Source: Armigeres subalbatus
Taxonomy: Eukaryota; Arthropoda; Insecta; Diptera; Culicidae
Direction: 5' to 3'
Length of the DNA stretch: 64,000 nt
Assembly (NCBI RefSeq): GCF_024139115.2
Contig: NC_085140.1
Span: forward strand, 464,473,506 to 464,537,505
In this document: positions 21,006 through 32,978 of the stretch, in pieces
How positions within the stretch are numbered: the stretch's first letter is position 1
How the letters are laid out: each line of letters begins with the position of its first letter
Notes under the pieces: model-generated
What the model saw: the letters and a program-made list of their open reading frames with translations, nothing else
What the model was told of the DNA's origin: nothing
Databases searched by the model: none
Made by a program: the position numbers and the translations under genes

Positions 21006-24000
21006 GATCCATCGCGCCTCGACAACAGCAATGAATCGCTCCCTAGGTGGCCGGTACAAGTGGTACTCCGACGTGAATAGCAACGTCTACCAGTCCGCCG
21101 CAATCGGAATCCTCGAGGAAGTTCCCGCATCCGAGATCCCCGAGGATGTGGATTTCCCATGGTGGCGGTGAGAATTCAATGGCCTTTCCCACTGACCATC
21201 GGATCCATCTACATTCCCAACGGAAAAATTCCCAACCTGCAAGACAAGCTCCTCAAGGCCTTCGAGCAGTTGCCATCGCCAGCCATCATACTGGGAGATG
21301 TAAACGGGCACCATCGCGCTTGGGGCAGTCGTTCAAGCAATGCAAGAGGCAGAATGATACTTAACGCGGCATCCGATGCCGGCCTGACCGTGCTGAACGA
21401 CGGCTCCCCGACCTTCCGACGTGGAAGGGTCGAGTCAGCCATCGATGTTACACTAGCCTCGAACTCGGTGGTTGGCCGACTACTCTGGTCCACGGATGGT
21501 GACCCACGAGGGAGCGACCACTCGCCGATCGTCGTGGCGCTGGACAGCAGACCTACCGAAATCTCCCGGAGACCACGTTGGCTGTACGAGAAAGCGGACT
21601 GGGGCAGTTTTCAGCGGGAGATCGAACGCGAGCTGTCCCAGTTTCCGACTTCTTCCATCTCCGACCTCACCAACACCATCCTACAAGCCGCAGGTAAAGC
21701 CATCCCGAAGACAAGCCCTAACCCGGGAAGGAAAGCCGTGCACTGGTGGAGCGAAACCGCCAAAGCAGCCGTCAAGAAAAGGCGCAAATGTCTCCGTGCG
21801 TATAAGAAGGCCCAGAAGCGTTACCCACCGGATAGTCCTCTGCTAGAGCGCATCCACACCGATTACCAGGAAGCAAGGAACGACTGCAGGCAGACCATAA
21901 GAGAGGCGAAAGAAAAATCCTGGACAGAATTCCTCGACGGGATTAACGACGAGCAATCGACCACCGAACTCTGGAGGCGCATTAACTGCTTCAACGGTAA
22001 GCGCAGATCGAAGGGCATCGCACTATCCGTAAACGGATCGATCCAGCGGGATCCAGCAATGGTAGCGGACGCCTTAGCGGATCACTTCGGCCGACAATCC
22101 TCTTTCGGTGAGTACCCGGAAGCTTTCAGAAAGAAGCACACAGATCCTTCCTCAAAGATCCTTGCGTTCCAGGTCCCACCCGACAAAAACGACTGCTTCA
22201 ACAAACCATTTTCGATGGCGGAACTGGAGTTTGCACTGAGAAAGGGTAAAGGCAAATCGGCTGGTCCAGACGAGATGGGCTACCCATGATCAAAAACCTC
22301 CCTCCAAGCGGGAAAATCGCCCTCCTAGCGGCAATCAATAAGGAGTTCGCGGATGGTACCTTCCCTGCTGAATGGCGATCCAGCCTGGTGGTTCCCATTC
22401 CCAAGCAAAATGGTCAAGCAAATGATGCAAGCGGTTATCGCCCAATCGCATTAACCAACGTCGGGTCGAAAGTGATGGAACGACTGGTCAACAGGCGGCT
22501 GGTCGAGTACCTTGAAAGTACTGGCCGCTTAGACAACCGACAGCACGCCTTCCGTCCGGGTCGTGGAACAAACACCTACCTAGCGTCGCTCACCCAAATT
22601 CTGGAGGATGCAAAGGGTAAGCATACGGAATTAATCTCCCTCGATATCTCTAAAGCTTACAGCCGCACGTGGACCCCCGGCGTACTCGAAAAGCTGGCAC
22701 ACTGGGGCCTATCCGGAAACATGTTGAGTTTCATCAAAAACTTCCTGCTCGAGCGAACATTCCAAGTTCAGCTAGGTGCCACTACTTCGAAAACCACCAA
22801 AGAAGAAACCGGGGTCCCTCAGGGCTCGGTGATCGCCGTTACCCTCTTCCTCGTCGCCATGGAGGAAGTTTTCGTTGATCTACCAAAAGAAATCTTTATT
22901 CTTGTCTACGCCGACGATATTCTGCTCGTCGCCGTCGGCAAGCACCCGAAGGTGGTAAGAAGGAAGGCCCAGGCGGCGGTCAACCGTGTCGCAAAGTGGG
23001 CACAATCCGTCGGCTTCCAGATGGCAGCTGGCAAATGCATCCGCATGCACGCATGCCAAAGTAACCACCGACTACCCAAGCAACCAATCACCCTCGACGG
23101 CAGCATCATCCCGACTAAAAACAGCGTCAAACTATTGGGCATCACCTTCGACCGGAAGCTCACCTTCAAGCAGCACTTCGCCGCTGTCCGGAAAGCTTGC
23201 CAAGCCAGGACCAATATGGTGAAGTTAATTTCCAAAAAACGAACCCGCAGTGACCGTCCCACCCGCTTCCGCGTCGCTGACGCCGTTATCACCAGCAGGC
23301 TTCTGTACGGAATAGAAGCCACCTCAGGTAACTTCGATGACCTTATTTCCAACCTCGCCCCAGTTTATAACCGTTCTATTCGTCTGGTTTCCGGTCTGCT
23401 GCCTTCAACACCCGCGGACATGGCGTGCGCCGAAGCTGGCGTACTCCCTTTCCGCCACAAGGCTACGGCGGCGCTATGTACAAGAACAATCGGTTACCTG
23501 GAAAGGACCACCAACGACAACCGACCCTGTTGCCTTCTCGACCGTGCCAACGAAGTACTTCATCGATCCACCCAGCAACGACTGCCAAAAATTGCCGGCC
23601 TGCACCGCCTAGGAGCAGCAAGCTGGAACAAGGCAAAACCAAAAATCGAGCTATCTCTGAAGTCCAAACTGCAAAAAAATCCAAACGCGAGCCTAGCGCA
23701 GGGTCTCTTCCAAGAGCTGTTGGACAACAAGCACCCGACATCGACAATCCGATACACCGACGGGTCGAAAGCGGCCGGTACAGTTGGGGTAGGTATCCAC
23801 TCTTATGATGGTCCCTGCTCTTCCCACCGCCTTCCCGATCTGTGTTCCGTCTTTTCAGCTGAAGCGGCGGCGATCTTCCAGGCCGTAATACAGCCAAGCA
23901 CCGACCCCGTCCTGGTAGTGACTGATTCCGCCAGCGTTCTCTCGGCAGTGGCCTCTGACAGCAACCGCCATCCCTTCGTTCAGGCGATCCAGGCAGCACT

Positions 24001-24510
24001 GGACACCAACACTACCCTAACCTGGGTCCCCGGACACGCAGGAATCAGGGAAACGAGGAAGCAGACATCCTCGCCAATACTGGACGGTTCAGCCCCTTCC
24101 TTAGCCGGGTGGTCCCGGCGGACGATGCCAAGCTCTGGGTGAAGCAATCCATTTCGCTTACCTGGGCAAACGAATGGAGGAGACAGAGAAACATTTGTAG
24201 AATGATCAAGAACTCCATCCTTCCTGGCGATGACTTGCCCAATCGACGGGAACAGGTGGTGCTCTCTCGGCTGCGCACCGGCCACACCATGCTGACCCAC
24301 AACTTCGGCTCCGGAGATTTTCACCACACATGCGACACTTGCCACACCCGCATGACCGTCAACCACGTGTTCAACACCTGCCCGCTGTTTCAAGAACCAC
24401 GCACCACAAACGACGTTCCCAACACGATCACGGCCCTGCAAAACGATGCAATCAGGGAAAGACAAACGATCAATTTTTTGAAAGACTGCGGACTTTTCAA
24501 CCGAATTTGA
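21006..24510 (+). pseudogene. copy 4 ORF2: EN (partial)-RT-RNase H, three frameshifts
   Basis: It starts inside EN (IHRASTTAMNRSLGGRYKW) and shifts frame near 21163. It continues through GDVNGHHRAWGS, SDHSPIVVALD and KGKSAGPDEMGYP to a second shift near 22288. RT then reads SLDISKAYSRTWTPG, EETGVPQGSVIAVTLFLV and VYADDILLVAVG (near 22910). RNase H follows with RYTDGSKAAGT, FSAEAAAIFQA, VTDSASVLSAV and WVPGHAGIR, where a third shift falls near 24048. The end has CDTCHTRMTVNHVFNTC and FLKDCGLFNRI. All lesions are single-base; catalytic motifs are retained. Confidence 0.88.
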
Positions 24511-24770
24511 CGAACCCTGCTATGAACACGGACAATCACAACGGATTACGAACTACCCACAAAACACCCTGCAATTACTGATGACACCCGCAATGTAAAT
24601 GGACATCCCACGGACTTCGCACCTGCTAAAAATAGATTCCCCACCGGGTTTAATACCAACTACAATAATAAAATTTTTGTCGGAACCCTTCTGGTCCGAA
24701 CTATCAACCAATTAACTAGAATATCAAATCAAATTGTTAAATGAAATGTAATTTATTTCTTTTTGCTACA
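24511..24770 (+). other. copy 4 3'UTR
   Basis: AT-rich non-coding sequence before the terminal hairpin. No gene seen. Confidence 0.75.
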
Positions 24771-24815
24771 CGAGAGGAGCCGGCCAAGGGCCGAAAATCT
24801 CGTTAATAAAGATAT
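24771..24815 (+). promoter_or_regulatory. 3'-terminal hairpin of copy 4
   Basis: Outer stem CGAGA/TCTCG and inner stem CGGCC/GGCCG, both changed on the two sides together relative to copies 1 and 3. Then TTAATAAAGATAT and poly(A). Confidence 0.75.
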
Positions 24816-24839
24816 AAAAAAAAAAAAAAAAAAAAAAAA

Positions 24840-24984
24840 CCTCCTAAACAACTGCCCACAATACGACGAGGCAAGAAGGGCGAATAACATCAACAACGCA
24901 GTCGACGCCCTAAAAAATGACCCGATCAGCGAGCGGCTGCTCATCAATTTTTTGAAGGACAGCAAGCTTTTTTACCGAATCTAA
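24840..24984 (+). pseudogene. copy 5 ORF2 remnant
   Basis: It begins at the last zinc-finger residues (LLNNCPQYDEARRANN) and runs to FLKDSKLFYRI and TAA at 24984. It is too short to have any function. Confidence 0.9.
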
Positions 24985-25264
24985 CGACCTGGTAACCCGA
25001 ATCGACAAACCCCCGAAGAAATTATACCGACCCCCGCAAACCCACCCTGACACTTCTACGGACACCTCTACACAAACTGCCCCACGCTGGAACTATCACC
25101 GGAAAATCGCAACATACCACGGACATCCAAACGGAAAATGCACCAACCCTGTTGGAAAGCGAAAATAGAATAGTTAATTTGCTACGGCACCCTTCCGGGC
25201 CGATAACCAACATAGAATAACAAATTTTGTATTATAAAATGTAATCTTTCCCCTTTCTTTTGCC

Positions 25265-25310
25265 GGAGACGAGCCAGCCTCGGGCTGAAAGTCTCCTTAA
25301 TAAAGTCAAT
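25265..25310 (+). promoter_or_regulatory. 3'-terminal hairpin of copy 5
   Basis: GGAGAC/GTCTCC and CAGCC/GGCTG, then TTAATAAAGTCAAT and poly(A). Confidence 0.7.
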
Positions 25311-25324
25311 AAAAAAAAAAAATA

Positions 25325-25922
25325 AATTGTGTCTGACTCGGCAAGCGCACTCTCTGCCTTGCCCTCCGCATCCAACCGCCACCCGTTCATCCAAGCGATC
25401 CAGGAATACATCGACGACAACACCACCCTGATGTGGGTCCCCGGCCACGCAGGAATAGCTGGCAACGAAAGTGCCGACATTCTGGCTAACATCGGCCGAG
25501 CAAGCCCCTATATCACCCGCAGCGTCCCTGCCGACGATGTGAAGCGATGGCTGAAGCAGCAAATCAGCACGGCTTGGGCCAACGAATGGCGGAAACAAAG
25601 AAACCTCTGTAGGATGGTTAAAAACTCCACCCTTCCCGGAACCGACCTGCCCAATCGCCGTGAGCAGATGGTGCTGTCTCGCATGCGTACGGGGCACACC
25701 AATCTGACGCACAACCTGGGCCCAGGAGAGTTCCACCATAAATGCATCATCTGTCACTGCAGGAACACCATTTGCCACCTCCTAAACAACTGCCCACAAT
25801 ACGACGAGGCAAGAAGGGCGAATAACATCAACAACGCAGTCGACGCCCTAAAAAATGACCCGATCAGCGAGCGGCTGCTCATCAATTTTTTGAAGGACAG
25901 CAAGCTTTTTTACCGAATCTAA
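25325..25922 (+). pseudogene. copy 6 ORF2 fragment: half RNase H and Cys/His end
   Basis: Open from SDSASALSALPSASNRHPF through WVPGHAGIAGNESADILA and CIICHCRNTICHLLNNC to FLKDSKLFYRI. It lacks the first two RNase H catalytic residues because of truncation. Confidence 0.9.
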
Positions 25923-26202
25923 CGACCTGGTAACCCGAATCGACAAACCCCCGAAGAAATTATACCGACCCCCGCAAACCCACCCTGACACTTCTACGGA
26001 CACCTCTACACAAACTGCCCCACGCTGGAACTATCACCGGAAAATCGCAACATACCACGGACATCCAAACGGAAAATGCACCAACCCTGTTGGAAAGCGA
26101 AAATAGAATAATTAATTTGCTACGGCACCCTTCCGGGCCGATAACCAACATAGAATAACAAATTTTGTATTATGAAATGTAATCTTTCCCCTTTCTTTTG
26201 CC

Positions 26203-26248
26203 GGAGACGAGCCAGCCTCGGGCTGAAAGTCTCCTTAATAAAGTCAAT
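26203..26248 (+). promoter_or_regulatory. 3'-terminal hairpin of copy 6
   Basis: Same as copy 5: GGAGAC/GTCTCC, CAGCC/GGCTG, TTAATAAAGTCAAT. Confidence 0.7.
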
Positions 26249-26268
26249 AAAAAAAAAAAAAAAAAAAA

Positions 26269-27516
26269 TTAAACAACGGAACCCCTGTCAAGGTAATCCC
26301 CCACCCGGTCCATAACACCGTAAAATGTATAGTTTACTGTCGAGACGTGATTGACCTACCTGAGGAAGAGTTACTGGAAGAACTGAAAGATCAAAATGTG
26401 ATCCAGATCCACCGGATCACAAGGAATGCTGGCCAGCAAAGAGAGAACACTCCTCTCCTCGTCATCACGCTTAGCGGGACCTCAAGACCGGAACACATCT
26501 TTTTCGGTTTCTTGAGGTGCCCCACTCGACCCTACTATCCGTCTCCCATGCAGTGCTTCAACTGTTGGGATTTCGGTCACACAAAGACTAGATGTAAAGC
26601 CTCTAAAGCCACGTGTGGGAACTGCTCGGGTTTCCACCCGATCGCAGAGGACAAAAGGTGCGACCTGTCGCCCTTTTGCTCCAAGTGTAGCAGTGGCCAG
26701 CACCCCCGCAAAAGCAGAGCCTGCCCAGCGTATAGATTGGAGAACGATGTCCAGCGGATAAAGGTCGACCGGGACTGTACCTACCCCGAAGCGCGACGCA
26801 TCCTGCAGCTGGAAAAGAGTGGAGAGCCAACGTACGCTGAAGTCGCCAATGCAGGTCAAACCTCTAGGAGGAACTCTGCGCGGCGGGTGCCCGAAGAGAG
26901 CTATCAGCAAAGTGGACCAATTCAACCGACTATGGCTACACTACTTGCCGCCCTCGCCGAAAAGGACGAGAGAATCCGAAAACTGGAAGCCATGATGGAG
27001 GAAAGCCTCCGAAGGAATGCCGAGCTCCAAGATAAACTGGACAAAATTATAAACAGCCAGCTCCTTCAAACAGCAGCAACTCCCCAAGCAATCGGAATTG
27101 ATGAAATCGACTTGATGGACGACACACTCACGTCCGTCGAGAAACCGGAAGGGCCCAGCCCTGCCCTTAACAGCTCCTTTACCGAAGTCGAACCCACCCC
27201 TCAGACCCTATCCAAAGCTGACTCCCAAGATACTTCTCGGATCTCCCCTGACCCTGTTTTCCTCTCACCCCTCCCCATCAAGGAGAGAGTGAACTCAGGT
27301 GACGTTACGCCGAAACGATCGGCAACAGCAGAACGATCTGCACACTCGACACCCACCAGTGTCACTAAAGCGCGGGTATCTCCTCAAACTTCCGGCCCCA
27401 GGATCGCCGGGAAGAGGAATATCGCTAGCACGTCGCCAGATCCAACCACCGAGCCCAAGAGTATCCCAAAAACCCAACGGCTTAACGCCAAGAACAGCGG
27501 TTCTACCGCTAAATAA
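26269..27516 (+). pseudogene. copy 7 ORF1, N-terminus missing
   Basis: The frame is open from the truncation point (NNGTPVKVIPHPVHN) to TAA at 27516. Zinc knuckles are CFNCWDFGHTKTRC, CGNCSGFHPIAEDKRC and CSKCSSGQHPRKSRAC, then LENDVQRIKVDRDCTYPEARR. A heptad region follows (LAALAEKDERIRKLEAMMEE) and then a Ser/Pro/Thr-rich basic tail. About the first 100 residues found in copies 2 and 16 are missing. No lesion in the remaining part. The stop is ~35 bases before the ORF2 frame. Confidence 0.88.
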
Positions 27517-27599
27517 TTGGAACCTTCAACTCCAATATTACAGCCTCCAACGTGCCACAAATCTCGAACACCACCAACACCAATGAGCCGACGTCGGAC

Positions 27600-27672
27600 C
27601 CAGGTAGCCGAGGCACCATTGGACCGGACGCTATACCCCAACCGGAACCTTTGGAACGACCCCGGCGCCTGG
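27600..27672 (+). ncRNA. four-helix hairpin motif, instance 12
   Basis: P1 CCAGG/CCTGG, P2 GCCGAGG/CCCCGGC with one mismatch, P3 weak, P4 CCGG/CCGG. It lies ~50 bases into the ORF2 frame of copy 7. Confidence 0.65.
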
Positions 27673-27707
27673 TAAAGGCCGAGGACGAAGAACTACAATG
27701 TGGAGCC

Positions 27708-27780
27708 CTGGATCGTCGGGGCGCCGGTAGACCGGACGTCAAGACCCAACCGGAACGACCGGACCGACCTCGGCATCCAG
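27708..27780 (+). ncRNA. four-helix hairpin motif, instance 13
   Basis: P1 CTGGAT/ATCCAG, P2 GTCGGGG/CCTCGGC, P3 CCGGT/ACCGG, P4 CCGG/CCGG. Confidence 0.78.
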
Positions 27781-27813
27781 AGGACGAAGAAATAAAGAAG
27801 AGCCTGTCCAGAT

Positions 27814-27890
27814 CCTTTGGTAGTCGGGGCCCCCCCAGTGCGGACGTCATTCCCACACCGGAACTGGGGAACAACCTCCGGCACCATTGG
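27814..27890 (+). ncRNA. four-helix hairpin motif, instance 14
   Basis: P2 GTCGGGG/CTCCGGC, P3 CCCCAGT/ACTGGGG, P4 CGG/CCG; P1 only TGG/CCA. Confidence 0.72.
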
Positions 27891-30800
27891 ATAGACGGAA
27901 GAGGGACGCATCATCCCCCTGCAAGCATAGCAAGCGCAAGGTATCAAGCCGCTGTTTCTCCGGTGGACTCCGAGGGAAGCAAGAGTTTTCCTGTTGGCGT
28001 TCTCGGGACGCTTTTTTACTCCCCGACGGACGACGTGGGATGCAAGCTGCAAGCGCAAAGCAAACATCTTCAAGTCACTGCAAACCTCTCCCTCTTTCCA
28101 AGGCCGCGTTCCGGGCAACCCGGGGACCTCCACCCGGGCCATAAGTCCCAACAGTTTCAGCGTCCTGGGCTCCCCGGGCACTCCAACCCGGGTGATAAGT
28201 CCCACCTCCGTGGCTCCTCTCCCACTTCAAGCGGTACTAGCCGAGCCGACTCCCCCCGGCCGCACAATGTATCGTCCAGTGGTTCCAGTTCTTCCTCGTC
28301 GTCACCCCTTGACGCATCGAGCTCCGGGCCAGCCAGTGGATCATCCTCTTCCATCGGCTCCGGCCTGTCCAGGATTCCTCCAGGTACGGTAAGAAACACT
28401 CCCCCTTCTTTATCGTCCTCTTTCCCAACCCCGGCCCTCCCGCTGGAAGTTAAGTACTGCCTCCAATGGAACATCAACGGGTACTGGAACAACCTTCCGA
28501 ACCTTGAGCTGCTGGTGCACCACAGCTCACCATGGACCATCGCTCTCCAAGAGGTGAACCGAGTTTCCGACGCCCTCATGGACCGAACGCTCGGAGGCAA
28601 GTACCGTTGGACCAGCAAGGTTGGGAACAATTTTAGGCACTCCGTAGCTATCGGGGTGCTGGTGGACATCCCCTTCGATGTCCTCGATATCGACGAGGAC
28701 CTGCCGGCTGTCGGTGTCCGGCTACATGGAGCTTTGCCTATCACGATCATCAATTTGTACATCCCCTGCGGCGCCTTCCCCGCCGTCAGAAGTAAGGTAA
28801 GAAATTTGATCGAAAATGCTACACCTCCCCTACTCCTCCTCGGGGACATGAACGCCCACCACCCCATGTGGGGAGGGTCAAGGGCCGACCCTCGCGGCTC
28901 CGTCCTAGCCGATGCGTTCCAAGAAGGCGACCTCGTCACCCTCAATGACGGGGCTCCTACATTTTTCAACGGGCACTCCGCAACTGCCATCGACGTATCA
29001 GCGGTAAGTAGGTCCGTTCTGTCGCGTTTCTCCTGGGAAGCCAGCACCGACCTATACGGTAGTAACCACTACCCGATCCAGATCTCCACCAACGCATCCC
29101 CTCCTGTGGAAGTTAAGCGACCCCGTTGGAAATACGATGAAGCGGACTGGGAGGAGTACGAGCGCGCCACGTCAACGGCCTGCGCGGACCAACCTCCATC
29201 GTCCATTTCCGACTTCACCAACATGGTCCTTGTCGCAGCACAGCATGCCATCCCACGGTCTAGCGGCCGTCCCGGCCGTCGCGCCCTTAGATGGTGGTCC
29301 GAGGAAACTCGGCGTGCGGTTAAGGCCAGGCGAAAAGCCCTTCGGGCTTTGAGAAAGTTAAGTCCCAACCACCCTCTCAGGCCTGACGCCCTAGATCTGT
29401 ATAAGGAGAAACACCGACAGTGTAAGATCATTATCAGGGAAGCAAAATCCAAGCAATGGGAGGATTTCATCGATAGCATCAACCCGTCCCAAACCTCCGC
29501 CGAACTTTGGAGGCGGGTAAACGCGATTAGTGGGAAATCGAGGGGTTCTCCAATCCACCTCGATCAGGGCAACCGCACAATCTCTGACCCTGCACAAGTC
29601 GCGAATGCTCTCGGCGACTATTTTGCTTCCCTGGTAGCTGTTTCCCAGTACCCAGCAGACTTCCAGAGAAACATCACTTCCCATAATCTTCACCTCAACA
29701 CCACTCTTATTCCCGCGGACCCCCCCGGCTGCCTGCTGAACCACCCCTTCTCAGCAGGAGAGTTGGCCCACGCGCTTGACAAAGGCAAGGGGTACTCATT
29801 CGGGCCGGGTGAGTTGGGGCAACCCGTGATCAAACAGCTCTCTCCGGCCGCGAAGGCCCTTTTTCTGAACCTCGTCAACAACATTTGGGAAAACCGCACT
29901 TTTCCTGACGAGTGGAGGAAAAGCTATGTCATCCCCATCCCGAAGAGTAGTGTTAACAGCCGCGACGCTTCCAAATTTAGGCCAATTTCCCTGACCTCGT
30001 GCGCGTCCAAAACTGTCGAAAGGATGGTCAATCGGCGGCTTAGGGAAAAACTGGAAGCGGACGGAAGGTTAGGCCATCGTCAACACGCTTTCCGCCCAGG
30101 ATATGGCACCAGCACCTATTTTGCCAACCTGGGTAGTGTGCTCCAAGAGGCGTACGAGGAAGGCAAGCATGTTGACCTAGTGTCACTTGACATCGCCAAA
30201 GCTTTCAGCCGGACCTGGACCCCATTGGTCCTCAGAAAGCTACAAGACTGGGGGATCACTGGCAACATGCTTGCATTCATCAAAAACTTCCTCTCTCGAC
30301 GAACCTTCCAGGTGCTCATCGGGGGCACTGCATCCAACGAGTATCCCGAAGAAACCGGCGTCCCCCAAGGGTCGGTCCTAGCGGTAACATTATTCCTTAT
30401 CGCTATGGACGGGGTTTTCAACTCTCTGCCTGCAAATGTCTACGTATTTGTATACGCAGACGACATCCTGTTGGTTGTCGTTGGAAGTACACCCGGAAGA
30501 ACCAGAATTAGAACCCAAGCGGCAGTTACCACCATTCTTCGGTGGGCTTCTTCCGTCGGTTTTGTACTCAACGCCGGTAAATGTGTCCGGGGACACGTGT
30601 GCAGCGGGCGGCACCAGCTAGCGGGGCCTTCCATTAAACTCGGCTCGGAGGCCATCCCCAACCGGAAGATCGTCCGTGTTCTTGGTGTTGACATCGACCG
30701 GAAGCTTTCCTTTTTACCGCATTTCCGAGCGGTTAAGGAAGCCTGCAAACCCCGCGTTAACCTAATCAAAACCCTCTCCAAAAAGCACCGCACCAACAAC

Positions 30801-32056
30801 AGGAGCACGAGGCTTAACGTCGGGCAAGCCATCATTGACAGCCGCCTGCTCTATGGCCTAGAGCTTACATGCCCTGCCTACAGAAGCCTAATCAACATCC
30901 TATCGCCTGTTTTTAACAGCTACGTCCGGACAGCTTCTGGTTTACTTCCGTCCACCCCTGCTGAAGCTTCATGTGTTGACGCTGGCATCCTCCCTTTCCG
31001 GCACCGTATCTTAATGGCCATCTGCCGCAAAGCCGCCTCTTTCGCTGCCTCTACCTCAGGTGATGTCAGGATCCCTCTCCTCGATGAGGCTGACCGGATC
31101 CTGAGAAGTGTAGCCGGTACCAGTCTCCCCCCAGTGGCGCGGGTTCACTGGCACGGAGCGAAGGGCTGGCTGACGCCCTCAGTAAAATCGACCGCACCAT
31201 CGCCTCGCGGTTCAAAAGGGGAGACAACACTGAGGAACTCCGACGGTCCGTTTCAGAACTGCTCGCAACACGTTTCCGGAACAGCGAAATCCGGTACACT
31301 GATGGCTCTGTATCCAGCCGAGGAGTCGGCTTCGGAGTCTACGGACCCAATCTGGCCAGGTCTGAGAGCCTGCCACGCCAGTGCAACATCTTTTCCGCTG
31401 AAGCAGCCGCTGTCTTTGTTGCGGCCACCACCCCAGCAAATAAACCAATCGTGGTCCTCACCGATTCTGCAAGCGTGGTTTCTGCTCTCCAAAGCGAGAC
31501 TCCCAAGCACCCCTGGATCCAGGGAATTCTATCTGGAATGATACCAGGTACCACCTTTGCCTGGATCCCCGGCCATTGCGGTATCAGGGGAAACAACGAA
31601 GCTGACGCCCTGGCTTGTGTCGGACATGAAGGCCTGTTATACACGCGTTCCGTCCCGCTGGCCGACGTTAAGAAATGGACGAAGAGCGTCGTCGGCCAGG
31701 ACTGGGCTCGGATATGGAACAGCAACAGGTGGCTCTTCCTCAGGAAAATCAAGGGAACCACCGACTCCTGGAATGAACCAGCCACCCAGAAAGAACAGCA
31801 GGTCATCTCTAGACTCCGAACAGGCCACACAAGGGTTTCTCACAATTTTGGCGGGGGCCCTTTCCGGTCCACTTGTGAACTATGCGACACGGAAAACAGC
31901 GTAGAGCACTTCATCTGTCGGTGCCCCAAATATGACTACCCCCGAAACCTCTACGGAATTCCAGGTAGCATTCGGGACGCACTGGCGGATGACGAAGCTG
32001 CAATGGCCGCCATATTTTGCTTCCTGAAGGATGCCCGTTTATTCCACGAAGTTTAG

Positions 32057-32953
32057 CATCCCGACAGCTCCCAACATGAAGCCTCGGGAATGAGGCCTTT
32101 TATATCAGGCGAACGGGCATTTCCTAAATATAAGACCCACCCCCCCCAGCGATCATTGTTCCGTTTCGGCTGGGGGGGCTTCGACCTTCCCTATCTGTAA
32201 CTGTACCTCGCCAAACCAACATACATGCCATGCCAATTCGCATTCGAATTTTTTTCCACTCCTTTATTGAAGGACATCGATAAAAAGCCTTCGAGCATTT
32301 TTCAGGCTCCCTCCGAATTTTTCGGATTCCGAATATCGTCACACCCAACAAGTGGCGTTCTGATCCTTTCATCGAAGAAAGGTCGAAAAATAAAAGGATC
32401 TCTGTCAAATTGGCAAACATTGGCGAGGACTAAACGGATAAGGCCTCAACTGCAACTTCAACCCTTCAGGGGCAAAACATTACCACCGGAGAACAGCGCA
32501 TCAGTAACATCACAGCAGAACATCACAACACGGATCTACAGGAACCAGGGGAATGCATATTTAAGGAAGGCAAAGTAGGGAGTCAACCCCCACAGGACTG
32601 ACCAGGACCAAAATGACCCTACCCACGTCGATCACCCGTATCCAACTCGGATTGTGTACCATCGTCTTAAGTGTTTCTGTTTTATTTTAATTGTTTTCAT
32701 CTGTGCATACGTTTTTATTATTTCACTTTACGACAAAATTTTAAAATGTTAGGATTAAATAGTTTAATAACAAATGGCGATGCCCTTGGCTGGCACGCAG
32801 GGCGGCCCCTCCGGTCGACCCTCTCTTATATTCTGCACTATTAAATCACCATCGGCGGGACCCAAGGTTGGCCCGCAAAGGGAACTCCTCCAGTTCCCTT
32901 TCATCCCTGTGTTGAACTTAATCCTAGAATTAAAAAAACACATTAATAAAGTT
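32057..32953 (+). other. copy 7 3'UTR with C/G-rich stem
   Basis: Non-coding. After AGGCGAACGGGC and ATAAGACCCACC a stem CCCCCCCAGC (32141-32150) with GCTGGGGGGG (32169-32178) is obvious. Near the end are CCAAGGTTGGCCCGC and GGGAACT/AGTTCCC before ATTAATAAAGTT and poly(A). The same arrangement is seen in copies 8 and 11. Confidence 0.75.
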
Positions 32954-32978
32954 AAAAAAAAAAAAAAAAAAAAAAACT

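Larger units (their letters stand above)
21006..24839 (+). mobile_element. non-LTR copy 4 (5'-truncated)
   Basis: It begins in the EN domain immediately after the tail of copy 3 and ends in 24 A (24816-24839). It is the only member of its family in the window. Confidence 0.9.
24840..25324 (+). mobile_element. non-LTR copy 5 (severely 5'-truncated)
   Basis: About 0.48 kb: only the last ~48 codons of ORF2, the 3'UTR and an A-rich tail. It is nearly identical to the ends of copies 6 and 12. Confidence 0.92.
25325..26268 (+). mobile_element. non-LTR copy 6 (5'-truncated)
   Basis: It starts in RNase H after the tail of copy 5 and ends in 20 A (26249-26268). It matches copy 12 from about 50405 on almost base for base, as does copy 5. 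Confidence 0.9.
27552..32056 (+). pseudogene. copy 7 ORF2: EN-RT-RNase H, one frameshift, no AUG
   Basis: The open frame begins near a GTG at 27552; I see no in-frame ATG in the N-terminal part, so the start codon is unclear. The N-terminal ~290 residues are low-complexity and carry three copies of the SRGxxxxDxxPxPE peptide, encoded by the four-helix hairpins. EN follows (LQWNINGYWNNLPNLELL near 28461, GDMNAHHPMWGG, GSNHYPIQI), then RT (EETGVPQGSVLAVTLFLIAM, VYADDILLVVVG near 30455). The frame shifts near 31180, just before RNase H; the shifted frame has RYTDGSVSSRGVG, FSAEAAAVFVA, LTDSASVVSAL, WIPGHCGIRGN and ends DARLFHEV. In the RT finger region KGYSFGPGELGQPV replaces the KGNSSGPDELGYPM type of its relatives. 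Confidence 0.88.
26269..32976 (+). mobile_element. non-LTR copy 7 (truncated within ORF1)
   Basis: 6.7 kb. It starts in ORF1 directly after the tail of copy 6 and holds the rest of ORF1, all of ORF2, a ~0.9-kb 3'UTR and 23 A (32954-32976). It belongs to the second subgroup in the window (copies 2, 7, 8, 11), recognised by WIPGHCGIRGN in RNase H (WVPGHCGIPGN in copy 2). Confidence 0.92.
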
